From an uncultured Tolumonas sp. (GTDB taxonomy: Bacteria > Pseudomonadota > Gammaproteobacteria > Enterobacterales > Aeromonadaceae), in the NCBI RefSeq assembly GCF_963556105.2, contig NZ_OY829948.1, forward strand, positions 124,001 through 188,000: a stretch of 64,000 bases of DNA, given 5' to 3'. Below the pieces are notes generated by a model that did not search any database, had not been told where the DNA came from, and saw only the letters and a program-made list of their open reading frames with translations. Positions 50,667-61,102 of this stretch are shown here, one piece after another. The position numbers and the translations under genes were made by a program. The first letter of the stretch is position 1; each line of letters begins with the position of its first letter.

Positions 50667-52031
50667 TTACTCTTCATCGAAACCAAGCAGCTTTACAGCA
50701 ATCGGAGTGACAACGAGTGAGATTCCAAGAGTAATTAGCGCGTAGTAAAAGTTATTTCCTTCACCGATCCACATTGGTAAAGAGGCTAAGCCTGGACCTA
50801 CTGGCGCATATGCTTTTAATGTCACAAATCCAGCAAATGTTCCTGCGCAGCCAGCACCAATCATACAACCTAATAATGTGCGCTTTAATTTTAAATGGAT
50901 GCCATACAATGCAGGCTCAGTAATACCAAATAATGCCGAGATACCTGCTGGTAGCGCAACTTGTTTTAATGAAGCATCTTTAGCAATAAACCAAACAGTT
51001 AATGCACCCGCACCTTGAGCAATATTTGAAGAGAGCATCGCACTATGAATTAATGTTTCATATCCCGGTGTTGCCATAGCAGCAAATATGATTGGATAAA
51101 AAACCTTATGCATTCCAAACATCACAATCAACGGCATGAATATTGACAATAATGCAACAGCCAACCAACCAACTTTACTTTGTACCCAGAAAACTCCACT
51201 TGATAACCCTTGCCCCAAATAATTGCCAAGAGGGCCAAGAACAATTAAGGCTATTGGTGCGACAATAGCTAGCACCAGTAAAGGCTTCATAAAAATTTTG
51301 ACCGGACCGGGAGTAACTTTTTCTGCAAATTTTTCAATATAGGACATCAACCAAATTGTAAGGATTATTGGTAAAACAGATGATCCGTATTGGACTGGTG
51401 GAATTGTGAAACCAATGAGCTCAACCGGTGTACTACCCGCAAGTAATGCTACTAATTTCGGATGAACTAATGCTCCAGCCAGTGCTACTGATACATATAG
51501 ATTAGTTTTGAATTTTAAAGCGCAAGAATATGCCAGAAGTAATGGTAAAAAATAAAATGCGGCATCAGCAATAAAACTCATAACTAGATACGATTGACTA
51601 GTTTTAGTCGTTAAACCAGCTGAAACAGCCAACAGTAATAATGCTTTCATCATTCCTGATGCAGCTATTGCAGGAATAATTGGTTGAAAAATACCAGTCA
51701 CTACTGATGCAAATTTGTTAAATATTCCTTTTGCACTTAAATCTGATTTCGCTTGCGTTTCACTGTGAGCATCAGAACTATAATCATCCCCAAGCAATTT
51801 AAGTAACTCATTGAATACCTGAGTTACATTATTACCAATGATAACCTGAAATTGGCCTCCACTATTAACAGCACTGATCACTCCAGTAATTGACTTAACG
51901 CTATCAATATCAGCTTTAAGATAATCCTTTAACTCAATTCTTAATCGAGTTGAACAGTGTAAGACATTAACGATATTGTCTTTACCTCCCACGTGTTCAA
52001 GAATCGATTGTGATATATCTTTAAAGTTCAT
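50667..52031 (-). CDS. Beta-glucoside PTS permease EIIBC (no EIIA)
   Basis: A 454-aa PTS transporter from the ATG at 52031 (MNFKDISQSILEH); upstream codons in the same frame belong to the terminator hairpin. EIIB phosphocysteine in VLHCSTRLRIELKD (about 26), EIIC with about ten helices and the GITEPALYGIHLKLKRT loop. It stops after EIIC (AVKLLGFDEE) without an EIIA domain. It is a paralogue of the EIIBCA gene and has its own RAT-terminator leader. Confidence 0.92.
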   Translation of the reverse strand: MNFKDISQSILEHVGGKDNIVNVLHCSTRLRIELKDYLKADIDSVKSITGVISAVNSGGQFQVIIGNNVTQVFNELLKLLGDDYSSDAHSETQAKSDLSAKGIFNKFASVVTGIFQPIIPAIAASGMMKALLLLAVSAGLTTKTSQSYLVMSFIADAAFYFLPLLLAYSCALKFKTNLYVSVALAGALVHPKLVALLAGSTPVELIGFTIPPVQYGSSVLPIILTIWLMSYIEKFAEKVTPGPVKIFMKPLLVLAIVAPIALIVLGPLGNYLGQGLSSGVFWVQSKVGWLAVALLSIFMPLIVMFGMHKVFYPIIFAAMATPGYETLIHSAMLSSNIAQGAGALTVWFIAKDASLKQVALPAGISALFGITEPALYGIHLKLKRTLLGCMIGAGCAGTFAGFVTLKAYAPVGPGLASLPMWIGEGNNFYYALITLGISLVVTPIAVKLLGFDEE

Positions 52032-52052
52032 AACTTTTCCTTTTTTTTTGAC

Positions 52053-52121
52053 AAAAAAAAAGACCTGGAAAGACAATTTCTTGTCCATTCCAGGTCTTGC
52101 CTGCTTAGCAGTAGCACGCCC
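52053..52121 (-). promoter_or_regulatory. RAT antiterminator site and terminator before the EIIBC gene
   Basis: Minus strand RAT GCTACTGCTAAGCAGGCAAG (within 52093-52121) overlaps the stem AGACCTGGAA / TTCCAGGTCT (52061-52097), which is followed by a nine-base T run. The element closely matches the second leader at 49295-49363, so one BglG can control both. Confidence 0.9.
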
Positions 52122-52150
52122 GTTTGCATCTAATGATGCATAGCTAATTT

Positions 52151-52219
52151 GTTATACGTTATAGATAATTAATTTTCAAAATTAAAGGAAGTGAATAAGA
52201 AATCGTGATTTATATCACT
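52151..52219 (-). promoter_or_regulatory. Probable CRP-dependent promoter of the beta-glucoside operon
   Basis: A CRP half-site pair GTGA-N6-TCAC at 52205-52218, -35-like TTTAAT (complement of 52181-52186) and -10 TATAAC (complement of 52158-52163) with a 17-bp spacer. The CRP centre would be close to -61.5, the classic class I position. This fits catabolite repression of a beta-glucoside operon. Confidence 0.6.
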
Positions 52220-52362
52220 TTCATTTTTCTAATTCTTGATGATTAGTCTTCATATGAGAATTTTAAATTATTCATACATAGATCTTAACACTTAACAACC
52301 TAGATATGTGTTTTCTTAATCCAGAAGCTGAATCACCAGCTTCATGTAGTGTCGATCGTTGC

Positions 52363-53763
52363 CTATCCCAACAACCGACCAAGCAAATCAATGGCGTTTT
52401 CGACTCGACTATTCCACGGTAAAGCGTAATTGATCCGAATATGGTGCGTATATTGTTTCTGGCTGGAAAACAATATACCCGGTGCAATCGCCACTTTTTC
52501 AGCTAACAACCGCTGATATAAGGCGAAACTATCGATCTCTTTGGCAAACTCCAACCAAAGAAAATAGCCGCCCTCAGGTTGTGTGACTTTCACATTAGTA
52601 GGCAAATAATATTGAATGGCTTGCAACATCTGATGCTGGCGTTGCTCTAACATTCTTCGTAACCTCCGCAAATGGGCATCAAATCCACCCGCTCGCAGAT
52701 ATTCATTTAAGGCCAATTGCGTGGGGATCGATGCCGATAACGTGGACATCAACTGTAAGCGCTGAATTTTTTCAGTATGATTCCCTGCCGCCACCCAGCC
52801 CACACGGAACCCCGGCGACAGACATTTTGAAAAGGAAGCGCAGTGTAAAACGCTGCTATGGGCGTCGTATGCTTTGGCCGGTAACGGCCGCTCGTTACCA
52901 AAATAGAGCTCGCCGTACACATCATCTTCAATCAATGGCACATGATAGAGTGATAACATACTCACCAAATCGCGCTTATCTTCCTGCGACATACAAAAGC
53001 CCAGCGGGTTTTGAAATGAGGTCATGAACCAGCAAGCTTTGATTGGTAATTGCTGTAATGACTGTGCCAACACGTTGAGATCAACGCCAGTGCGTGGGTG
53101 TGTCGGAATTTCGACCGCTTTTAATTTTAAGCGTTCAATCGCCTGCAAGGCACCATAAAATGTCGGTGATTCAATCGCCACTAAATCACCAGGTTGCGTC
53201 ACAGCTTGTAAACTTAGATTCAACGCCTCCATGCCACCCGATGTGATAACAATTTCATCTGGGTTAATTTGCATCCCTTGCTGAGCGTAGCGCTGCGCGA
53301 TAATTTGGCGTAATGGTTCATTACCCGGCGGCAGATTCGACACCGTGCTAAACGGCGACATTTTCCGGCTGCTACTAGCCAGCGACCGGGTTAACGCCTT
53401 CAAGGGAAATAGCTGCGGATCAGGAAACGCAGAGCCAAGCTGGATCAGAGAGCTGTCTTTGGTGTTCTGTAATACATCGAACAGAATGTTATTGATATCC
53501 ACCTGCGTGGATTGCAGTTTTACCGGCTGACGCGTGGGTTCTAGCAGATTCAAAGTCTGATGCGAGACAAAATAACCTGATTTTGGGCGGGCATAGATCC
53601 AACCCTGACTTTCCAGCAATTGATAGGCTTGCAGCACGGTCATCGGGCTCAGGCCAGCTGTTTTACAACACTGCCGAATGGATGGAATGCGCTCACCCGC
53701 TCGCCAAACCTTATTCAGAATTTGCGCTTTTATCTGCTCGGCCAGTAACTCATAACGCCCCAT
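52363..53763 (-). CDS. MocR-family (GntR/aminotransferase) regulator
   Basis: A 466-aa PLP-dependent regulator. N-terminal GntR winged helix (GERIPSIRQCCKTAGLSPMT, then a wing ending RPKSGYFV) and an aminotransferase-like effector domain with the PLP lysine in SFSKCLSPGFRVGW (about 309). It is divergent from cydA with 131 bp between start codons, so it probably regulates the oxidase operon or itself. The effector amine or amino acid is unknown. Confidence 0.88.
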   Translation of the reverse strand: MGRYELLAEQIKAQILNKVWRAGERIPSIRQCCKTAGLSPMTVLQAYQLLESQGWIYARPKSGYFVSHQTLNLLEPTRQPVKLQSTQVDINNILFDVLQNTKDSSLIQLGSAFPDPQLFPLKALTRSLASSSRKMSPFSTVSNLPPGNEPLRQIIAQRYAQQGMQINPDEIVITSGGMEALNLSLQAVTQPGDLVAIESPTFYGALQAIERLKLKAVEIPTHPRTGVDLNVLAQSLQQLPIKACWFMTSFQNPLGFCMSQEDKRDLVSMLSLYHVPLIEDDVYGELYFGNERPLPAKAYDAHSSVLHCASFSKCLSPGFRVGWVAAGNHTEKIQRLQLMSTLSASIPTQLALNEYLRAGGFDAHLRRLRRMLEQRQHQMLQAIQYYLPTNVKVTQPEGGYFLWLEFAKEIDSFALYQRLLAEKVAIAPGILFSSQKQYTHHIRINYALPWNSRVENAIDLLGRLLG

Positions 53764-53769
53764 AAACCA

Positions 53770-53812
53770 CCATCTGTTATAGCAATTAATCTCACAATCT
53801 GTATCTGTAACA
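53770..53812. promoter_or_regulatory. Possible MocR operator between the regulator and cydA
   Basis: CTGTTA near 53771 and TAACAG near 53807 form an inverted pair, and the direct motif ATCTGT(A/T) occurs at both sides and in tandem (ATCTGTATCTGTAACAG). MocR regulators usually bind such paired half-sites. Confidence 0.4.
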
Positions 53813-53894
53813 GCAGTAGCATACCATGCTCAAATTACATCCTCAGTATGGATCGCACTTTTCTCGCGCTCTGTTTCTTTCTGAAGGATGTGAC

Positions 53895-55445
53895 ATGTTC
53901 TTACCTGATGATGTTGTCAGCCTTTCGCGCTTGCAATTTGGCGCAACGGCGATGTTCCACTTTATTTTTGTGCCCCTGACGTTAGGGCTTTCATGGTTGC
54001 TGGTGATCATGGAAGCAGCGTATGTCATGACGCGTAACGTGATTTACCGCGACATGACTAAATTTTGGGGGAAGCTGTTCGGCATTAACTTTGTGATGGG
54101 TGTAACCACCGGTATCACACTCGAGTTTCAGTTCGGCACGAACTGGGCCTATTACTCGCACTATGTCGGCGATATTTTCGGCACCCCATTAGCGGTCGAA
54201 GGATTGATGGCGTTCTTTCTTGAATCCACGCTCGTGGGTCTGTTCTTTTTTGGCTGGGACAGGCTTTCCCCGCGCAAACACCTGATGGTCACTGCCTTAG
54301 TCGCACTTGGTTCGAACTTATCCGCCTTGTGGATCTTGGTCGCCAACGGCTGGATGCAACACCCTGTCGGCGCTGAGTTCAACATGGTGACCTCGCGCAT
54401 GGAGCTTACCGACATTGCCGCCGTCATTCTCAACCCCATGGCGCAGGTGAAATTTATTCACACCGTGACCGCCGGTTATGTCGCGGCCTCAATGTTCGTG
54501 CTCGGTGTCTCTTCATGGTATTTGCTCAAACAGCGCGATATTGAATTTGCCAAACGCTCATTTGCAGCCGGTGCTGGTTTTGGCTGTGCGGCGGTGTTTT
54601 TTCTGGTGATCCTCGGCGATGAATCCGGTGTTGAAGTGGGTAAAACTCAACCCGCCAAACTCGCTGCAATGGAAGCCGAATGGCATACCGAAGAAGCACC
54701 AGCCGCCTTTACGCTGTTCGGTTTTCCTGACCAAGAGGCGGAAACCACCCATTTTGCGATCAAAATTCCTTATGCCATGGGGATTATCGCAACGCGATCT
54801 TTAAATACCCCCGTGAAAGGGTTAGTCGAGCTGAAAGCGGAAAGTGAAGCTCGCATTCGGCATGGCATGCTGGCTTATGAGGCGTTGCAACGCTTACGCG
54901 CAGGCGATCAATCGGCGAATGCCACCTTTCAGGCACATAAAAATGACTTGGGTTACGGCTTATTGCTGAAAGCCTACACCGCCAAAGTCACTGATGCGAC
55001 CGACGCACAAATCAAACAAGCGGCGAAAGACACCATTCCACAAGTAGCGCCGATGTTTTGGGCTTTTCGCTTAATGGTGGGTGCAGGTGTGGCGATGACC
55101 GCACTGTTTGGTCTGGCGTTGTGGTCATTATTGCGTAATCAATTATTGCAACGTAAGTGGCTGTTACGTGCGTTGCTGTATGCCATTCCCCTACCTTGGG
55201 TGGCAATTGAATCAGGCTGGTTTGTCGCAGAATTTGGCCGTCAACCGTGGACCATCACACATGTGTTACCCACTGCAGCCTCCGTTTCCAACCTCACCGT
55301 GGGTCAGCTGACGTTCAGTCTGGTCTCGATTTTCCTGATCTATTCCACGCTGCTGGTGATTGAAATGGGCCTGATGCGTCATTTCATTCGCAAAGGCCCG
55401 GCCAGCTTACACACCGGTCGTTATCACAACGAAACCGCACATTAA
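53895..55445 (+). CDS. cydA: Cytochrome bd ubiquinol oxidase subunit I
   Basis: Membrane quinol oxidase subunit, 516 aa from the ATG at 53895 (AAGGA 8 bases upstream); this start aligns with E. coli CydA, the longer frame does not. Haem ligands are in place: His in LQFGATAMFHFIFVPL, His in KFIHTVTAGYV and Met in FWAFRLMVGAG. The long Q loop (KLAAMEAEWHTEEAPAAFTL onward) and GRQPW indicate the L-type (E. coli-like) bd oxidase. Operon with cydB and cydX. Confidence 0.95.
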   Translation: MFLPDDVVSLSRLQFGATAMFHFIFVPLTLGLSWLLVIMEAAYVMTRNVIYRDMTKFWGKLFGINFVMGVTTGITLEFQFGTNWAYYSHYVGDIFGTPLAVEGLMAFFLESTLVGLFFFGWDRLSPRKHLMVTALVALGSNLSALWILVANGWMQHPVGAEFNMVTSRMELTDIAAVILNPMAQVKFIHTVTAGYVAASMFVLGVSSWYLLKQRDIEFAKRSFAAGAGFGCAAVFFLVILGDESGVEVGKTQPAKLAAMEAEWHTEEAPAAFTLFGFPDQEAETTHFAIKIPYAMGIIATRSLNTPVKGLVELKAESEARIRHGMLAYEALQRLRAGDQSANATFQAHKNDLGYGLLLKAYTAKVTDATDAQIKQAAKDTIPQVAPMFWAFRLMVGAGVAMTALFGLALWSLLRNQLLQRKWLLRALLYAIPLPWVAIESGWFVAEFGRQPWTITHVLPTAASVSNLTVGQLTFSLVSIFLIYSTLLVIEMGLMRHFIRKGPASLHTGRYHNETAH

Positions 55446-55457
55446 CAGGAGCGTGAC

Positions 55458-56588
55458 ATGGATTACGAATTACTGAAATTGATCTGGTGGGGGCTGGTTG
55501 CCTTTATGGTGATTGGTTTTGTCATCATGGATGGCTTTGATTTAGGCATTGGTATGTTACTGCCCTTTTTAGCCAAAACTGACGATGAGCGCCGCGTGTT
55601 GCTCAATTCTGTTGGTCCGACATGGGAAGGCAATCAGGTGTGGTTAATTGCTGGTGCAGGTGCGCTGTTTGCGGCGTGGCCAGTGGTGTATGCCGCCGCA
55701 TTTTCGGTGCTCTATGTGCCGTTTATGTTCCTGCTGTTTGGCCTGTTTTTACGACCGGTCGGATTTGATTACCGCAGTAAATTGCCTTCCGCGAAATGGC
55801 GCAATAACTGGGATCGCGCCCTGTTCGTCGGCGGCTTATTACCGACCATGATGCTGGGCGGCACACTGGGTTTCATGATCCAGGGTTCGCCGTTTCGTTT
55901 TGATAACGAAATGCACATCTTCTACGGTGAATTTAACCTCAATCTGCCATTACTGATCAGCACCATCGTGTTGGCGATCGTGCTGATGGTGCTACATGGC
56001 GCAGCCTTCCTGCAAACCAAAACGAACGGCATATTGCGCGAGCGAGCCCGCCGCACGGTACATATTTTCGCTTATCTTTGCCTGATCAGCATGGTGCTCA
56101 CCGCCGTGATCATCGCCAAGACCGTAACCGGCTATATCATCACCGAACAGGTATCACCCAATGCAGTGATCACCCCACTGATGAAAACTGTCGCGATTGC
56201 CGACCATGGCTGGCTGGAAAATTACTACCAGAAACCGCTGCTGCTCATCGTGCCGGTGCTGGCGCTACTGATGCCCCTTTTCACGCTGCTGTTGAACTTA
56301 CGCGGTAAGGCGGTCGCCGCATTTCTGGCCACCGGCTCAACCTGCGCACTGATGCTGCTAACGGTTGCTGTCGCGCTGTTCCCATTTGTGCTGCCATCGT
56401 CACTCGACCCAACCAGCAGCATCACCTTGTGGGACGGCACTTCCAGCAAACTCACGTTACTCATCATGTTCGGCATTGTGCTGGTCATCATGCCTATCAA
56501 CCTGTTCTACACCACCTGGGTTTACCGCGTTATGCGCGGCAAAGTCACCACGCAGCAAGTGAAAGAGAACGGTCACGGTTTGTATTAA
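55458..56588 (+). CDS. cydB: Cytochrome bd ubiquinol oxidase subunit II
   Basis: A 376-aa membrane protein with about eight helices; the N-terminal [14 protein letters not shown] and [12 protein letters not shown] motifs are diagnostic. It pairs with CydA and follows it by 12 bp with a GGAG site. Confidence 0.96.
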   Translation: MDYELLKLIWWGLVAFMVIGFVIMDGFDLGIGMLLPFLAKTDDERRVLLNSVGPTWEGNQVWLIAGAGALFAAWPVVYAAAFSVLYVPFMFLLFGLFLRPVGFDYRSKLPSAKWRNNWDRALFVGGLLPTMMLGGTLGFMIQGSPFRFDNEMHIFYGEFNLNLPLLISTIVLAIVLMVLHGAAFLQTKTNGILRERARRTVHIFAYLCLISMVLTAVIIAKTVTGYIITEQVSPNAVITPLMKTVAIADHGWLENYYQKPLLLIVPVLALLMPLFTLLLNLRGKAVAAFLATGSTCALMLLTVAVALFPFVLPSSLDPTSSITLWDGTSSKLTLLIMFGIVLVIMPINLFYTTWVYRVMRGKVTTQQVKENGHGLY

Positions 56589-56612
56589 CAACTCACGAGA
56601 AGGAGAAAACTT

Positions 56613-56756
56613 ATGTGGTATTTCGTTTGGATCATCGCCGTGTTGCTCTCACTCGGTGTCGGTTTGATTGCCGTGATGTGGGTGGATGTCAGAAGTAAGC
56701 CTGCTGCACATACTACAGTTAGCCGTGAGGCTGATGCAGCCGAGCCGACAATGTGA
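56613..56756 (+). CDS. cydX: Cytochrome bd small subunit CydX
   Basis: A 47-aa single-helix protein beginning MWYFVWIIAVLLSLGVG, the CydX signature (MWYF), with AGGAG 8 bases upstream. It stabilises the haems of the bd oxidase. The C-terminal soluble tail (about 20 residues) is longer than that of E. coli CydX. Confidence 0.9.
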   Translation: MWYFVWIIAVLLSLGVGLIAVMWVDVRSKPAAHTTVSREADAAEPTM

Positions 56757-56766
56757 GCGTGGCATC

Positions 56767-57578
56767 ATGAGTGCCATATCAAGAACAATGACAGCCCGTC
56801 TGGTTAATTATCAACGCATCTCGGCTCGTGATTCGCAGGTGGATATTCGCCATCTGGAATTTGTATTTCCAGAAGAATTAGCGGTGGCAACACCGCTTTA
56901 TCAGCCCGGCGACCAGATCACGTTGCATCTGCCACACCCGCGCGTGTTTGCCGTGGCCTCGTCGCAACTTGAGGTACGCAATGCGTTTCACCTAACGGTC
57001 AAGATGAACAATGTCATTGAGCCCGATTCGCTCAGTTATGACGAACTGGTGGATCTGATTACCCGCCCCATCGGTTTTTCGGTAACACCACAGCCCCATT
57101 TTTATCTGCCGGCCGATGCACGACTGCCCATTATTTTGTTTGCAGAAGGGGTTGGCATTGCGCCGTTTCGGGCTTTTATCCAACAGCGGCAATGGCAGAT
57201 GGCCTCGGGGAAAACTGGTTGTTCATCGGTGGGCAATATTTTGAGAATCAATGCTCCGCTGAAGATTTTCTCTACCAGACCGAATGGCAACGCTATGAGC
57301 GCGATGAAATTCTGACCCGCGTGAATGTGGCATTCGATGATCGGGTTTACATGCCCTCACTGGCCGAAAAAGTCGATTCACTGCGCACTGAGTTATGGGA
57401 ATGGTTACGTCTGGGCGCAGTGATTTATCAGTCGTGTTCGCTGGCCTGTAGCGATCAACTGGAGATGGCTCTGCTCGATCTCATTCGCGAGCAAGGGCAA
57501 TTCAACGCACGGGAAGCGACTGATTTCTTACGCCACTTAAAACAACATCAACGTTATCAGAGGATGGTTTACGCATGA
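56767..57578 (+). pseudogene. Short CysJ-like sulfite reductase flavoprotein, frameshifted
   Basis: Two overlapping frames together encode a CysJ-like FAD/NADPH reductase. Frame 1 (from ATG 56767) covers the FAD part: ARDSQVDIRHLEF, LYQPGDQITLHL, RVFAVASSQLEV and ILFAEGVGIAPFRAF. Frame 2 continues from about 57190 with ENWLFIGGQY, EDFLYQTEWQRYERDEI and ends [10 protein letters not shown], exactly where CysJ ends. Loss of one base (or gain of two) near 57185-57200 explains the break; the repaired product is about 270 aa. It lacks the flavodoxin domain and most of the connecting domain, and the NADPH motif CGD is changed (QSCSLACSDQLEMAL). It overlaps cysI by 4 bp. Confidence 0.8.
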
Positions 57579-59266
57579 GCAATGAAAAATTATCAGACAA
57601 CGAGCGACTCAAAAGCGACAGCGAACGACTGCGCGGCACGATTACTGATGATTTAGCCAACCCACTTACGGGTGGATTTGAAGGTGATAATTTTCAGCTG
57701 ATCCGCTTTCATGGCATGTATCAGCAAGATGACCGCGATATTCGCGCCCAACGGGCCGCACAAAAACTCGAACCACTGCACACTGTCATGTTGCGTGTAC
57801 GACTGCCTGGCGGCATTATCCGCCCCGACCAGTGGGGCGCACTTGATGAATTCGCCACGCATCACACCCTGTATGGCAGCATTCGCCTGACCAATCGCCA
57901 GACGTTTCAGTTCCATGGCGTGCTAAAAGATGACATCAAACCGGTGCATAAACTGCTGAACAGTCTGGGGCTCGACAGCCGAGGCACGGCCGGTGATGTG
58001 AATCGTAATGTGCTGTGCACCTCCAACCCGATTGAATCGGCTTTGCATCACGATGCATTCGAATGGGCGAAAATCATCTCGGAGCATCTGCGTCCGCGCA
58101 CTAATGCATATGCGGAGATCTGGCTGGATGGCGAGAAGCTCAACGCCGAGAATGAAGAGCCGATCTTGGGTTCGACCTATCTGCCACGTAAATTCAAAAC
58201 TGCCATCGTTATTCCACCACAAAATGATGTGGATGTGCATGCCAATGATTTGAGCTTTGTGGCGATTGGTGAAAACGGCAAATTGGTTGGTTTTAACGTA
58301 TTAGTCGGCGGCGGACTGGCGATGACACAAGGCGACGAAACCACCTACCCGCGTATGGCAACCGATTTTGGTTTTATCGCACTGAATCACATTGTGCGCG
58401 TTGCCGAAGCCGTGCTCACGACCCAACGAGATTGGGGAAATCGCTCGAACCGCCGCAATGCCAAAACCAAATACACGTTGGAACGTGTGGGTATCGAATC
58501 ATTTAAAACTGAAGTGGAAAAACGTGCCGAGATCGCGTTTGCGGAAAGTCGCCCTTATCAGTTTACCGGGCGTGGCGATCGCATCGGTTGGGTCAGCGGC
58601 ATTGATGGCAAGCACCACTTAACCCTGTTTATTCCCAGTGGCCGCCTGATCGACACACCCGAAAAGCCGCTGAAAACCGGCATTGCTGAGCTGGCTAAAA
58701 TTCACACCGGTGATTTTCGTATTACCCCAAACCAGAACATGATCATTGCCGGAGTGGATGAAGAAAATATCGTTGCGATTGAAATGCTGGCGCGACAATA
58801 CAAATTGATTGATGACAGCGTCACCGAGCAACGTAAATATTCGATGGCCTGTGTGTCGTTCCCCACCTGCCCGCTGGCGATGGCGGAAGCGGAACGTTTC
58901 CTGCCTGAATTTGCATTAAGTGTTGATGCCATTATGGCCAAATACGATTTAGCGCACGAGCATATTATTTTGCGCGTTACCGGTTGCCCGAATGGATGTG
59001 GCCGCGCCATGCTGGCTGAAATAGGTTTGGTCGGTCGCGCACAAGGCCGTTACAGCTTATATCTGGGTGGTAATCGTGAAGGCACCCGCATTCCACGACT
59101 GTTCCGCGATAACATTAACGATGTGCAGATCTTAGCAGAACTCGACAGATTGATTGGACGTTGGGCGCTTGAGCGCGAAGCTGATGAGGGCTTTGGTGAT
59201 TTTGCGATCCGGCAAAAAATCATTAAACCGGTGCTCAATTCTGCGGTAGATTTTTATCACGCATAA
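57575..59266 (+). CDS. cysI: Assimilatory sulfite reductase hemoprotein subunit
   Basis: Reduces sulfite to sulfide with six electrons, 563 aa (E. coli 570). The sirohaem/4Fe-4S cysteines are in [19 protein letters not shown] (about 425-431) and [13 protein letters not shown] (about 470), and the first half has [14 protein letters not shown]. It starts inside the end of the CysJ-like gene, so they form one unit, but the reductase partner is frameshifted. No cysH is next to it. Confidence 0.95.
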   Translation: MSNEKLSDNERLKSDSERLRGTITDDLANPLTGGFEGDNFQLIRFHGMYQQDDRDIRAQRAAQKLEPLHTVMLRVRLPGGIIRPDQWGALDEFATHHTLYGSIRLTNRQTFQFHGVLKDDIKPVHKLLNSLGLDSRGTAGDVNRNVLCTSNPIESALHHDAFEWAKIISEHLRPRTNAYAEIWLDGEKLNAENEEPILGSTYLPRKFKTAIVIPPQNDVDVHANDLSFVAIGENGKLVGFNVLVGGGLAMTQGDETTYPRMATDFGFIALNHIVRVAEAVLTTQRDWGNRSNRRNAKTKYTLERVGIESFKTEVEKRAEIAFAESRPYQFTGRGDRIGWVSGIDGKHHLTLFIPSGRLIDTPEKPLKTGIAELAKIHTGDFRITPNQNMIIAGVDEENIVAIEMLARQYKLIDDSVTEQRKYSMACVSFPTCPLAMAEAERFLPEFALSVDAIMAKYDLAHEHIILRVTGCPNGCGRAMLAEIGLVGRAQGRYSLYLGGNREGTRIPRLFRDNINDVQILAELDRLIGRWALEREADEGFGDFAIRQKIIKPVLNSAVDFYHA

Positions 59267-59310
59267 TCGTCATGGGCCGCGTTCATGCTGCCCATTTTTA
59301 AGGAGTGATC

Positions 59311-59825
59311 ATGAAACATTGTTATGAATGCGGCACTGCATTAGCCCCTAAAAAGTGTGAGCACGAAGGTTTAGTGCCCTTTTGTGACTCGTGCAATAGC
59401 TTCCGCTTTCCGATCTTCAGCACTGCGGTGAGTTGCATTGTTTTCAATCAAACCGAAGATAAGATCTTATTGATCCAACAATACGGGCGGCCTGATTACA
59501 TCTTGGTGGCAGGTTATATTTCGCAAGGTGAAAATGCAGAACAAACTGTGATCCGCGAAATTGAAGAGGAAACCGGCCTGACTGTCATCAGTCATCAGTC
59601 ATCAGTCATCGTTATATGAAAAGCGAGTATTTTGAAAAATCAAACACACTAATTTTTAATTACTGCTGCGTGGTCGATTCTGAAGATTTAAGCAACACTA
59701 ATCACGAAATAGATAAAGCAGATTGGTTCAGTGTTAACGAAGCAAAAGAAGCTATTAAGAAAGGCAGTCTGGCCGAAAAATTCATGTTAAATGCATTAAA
59801 ATGCACTAATTCAGATATGAACTGA
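59311..59825 (+). pseudogene. Nudix hydrolase, out of frame at a 7-bp tandem repeat
   Basis: The ATG at 59311 has AAGGAG upstream. The first part encodes a zinc-ribbon-like start (CYECGTALAPKKCEHEG, CDSC) and a complete Nudix box GYISQGENAEQTVIREIEEE followed by TGL. The frame then enters GTCATCA repeats at 59584-59610 and stops at 59617. The rest of the protein (RYMKSEYFEKSNTLIFNYCC to KFML) continues in another frame to 59825. Removing two repeat units (14 bp) or adding one (7 bp) joins both parts into a 166-aa (or longer) enzyme. Substrate is unknown. Confidence 0.8.
59584..59610 (+). repeat. 7-bp tandem repeat inside the Nudix gene
   Basis: GTCATCA is repeated three times, then GTCATC, 3.9 copies. 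Unit length is not a multiple of three, so each copy gained or lost shifts the reading frame. Confidence 0.9.
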
Positions 59826-60133
59826 CTGTTATCGATCAACCACACAATAACTAATTCTATAACTCTAAATGACTAACATGCTTAGCTCATTTATGTCCAA
59901 AAACATGTTTCGTTCAGCATGATGCATCAATTCTCATTTGCACCTCAGTTACGTAATGGAATCTTGGTTAGCTTATTTTTTGTAAGTACGTCTATTGATA
60001 TAGACTTTAGGAAAACCTATCTTGTCACATGAAAAATATTTATGCATAGGATCAAGAACAACTTGAACCACTTACTAAATCTAAAAACAGATAACCATAT
60101 AAAATGTCTATGTATTTTTCAAAGTACCACTTA
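59826..60133. other. AT-rich right end of the element
   Basis: About 300 bp with no gene. It contains the palindrome TAGGAAAACCTA near 60010. A short AT-rich non-coding terminus is described for GInt-type islands. The 10-bp right arm follows at 60134-60143. Confidence 0.6.
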
Positions 60134-60143
60134 ATTCGTGATT
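60134..60143. other. Right attachment arm
   Basis: ATTCGTGATT abuts the host mutY sequence directly and is the reverse complement of the left arm at 20146-20155. Confidence 0.75.
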
Positions 60144-61091
60144 ACGGAAATCATGCTGCAACAGACGCAAGTCAGCACCGTGATCCCGTATTACGAACGC
60201 TTTATGGCACGCTTTCCCGATGTGCTAAGCCTCGCCAATGCACCGTTAGATGAAGTGTTGCATCTGTGGACAGGGCTTGGTTATTACGCCCGCGCACGCA
60301 ACCTGCACAAAGCGGCGGAAGTTATACGCGATCAGTATCAGGGATTGTTTCCGGAAACCTTCGATGATGTGGTCGAACTGCCAGGCATTGGACGCTCTAC
60401 GGCTGGCGCTATTTTGTCGCTGTCGTTACAACAGCACCATGCGATTTTAGATGGTAACGTCAAACGTGTGCTCACACGCTGGTTAGCACTGGAAGGCTGG
60501 CCGGGGCAAAAACAGATTGAAAATGAACTTTGGGATTGGGCAAACAAACTCACCCCAACAGAGCGAGTGGAACACTATAACCAGGCGATGATGGATCTGG
60601 GTGCCAGCCTTTGCAGCCGCACTAAACCGCAATGCACCATTTGCCCGATGCACGATGATTGTGGTGGTTATCTGCAAGGTAAACCCACTGCCTACCCGAC
60701 ACCTAAACCAAATAAGAAACAGATCCCGGTAAAACAGACCTGTCTATTGATCATACGTCATGCACAGAGTGTCTGGTTACAACAGCGCCCGGCACAGGGC
60801 ATCTGGGGCGGATTATTCAGCTTTCCCGAATTTAGTCATGTTAGCGAAGCGCAGCACTGGTTACAGCAACAAGGCTATACAGGGTTGACGATTCAACCGT
60901 TGAGCGCCTTCCGGCACACGTTCAGCCACTTTCATCTGGATATCACGCCACTGCTGGTCAGCGTGCCGCATCCTGCACACAGCATCATGGAGCAAAGCCA
61001 CGAACTTTGGTATAACCTCAATCAACCATCCAGTGTTGGCCTGTCTGCGGTGACACTGAAATTACTGACTTATCCTGAACTGCAACAATAG
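60144..61091 (+). pseudogene. mutY: Host mutY, 3' fragment (disrupted)
   Basis: 315 codons of the original MutY from [20 protein letters not shown] to the end, including the catalytic Glu, HhH ([12 protein letters not shown]), catalytic Asp (LDGNVKRV), Fe-S cysteines ([17 protein letters not shown]) and the 8-oxoG domain ([10 protein letters not shown]). Only the first 35 residues are missing; they lie at 20033-20137. A GTG inside the element end (60138) or the ATG at 60153 could start a truncated product. No frameshifts or stops have accumulated, so the insertion appears recent. Confidence 0.92.
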
Positions 61092-61102
61092 AGAAAATAA
61101 CT

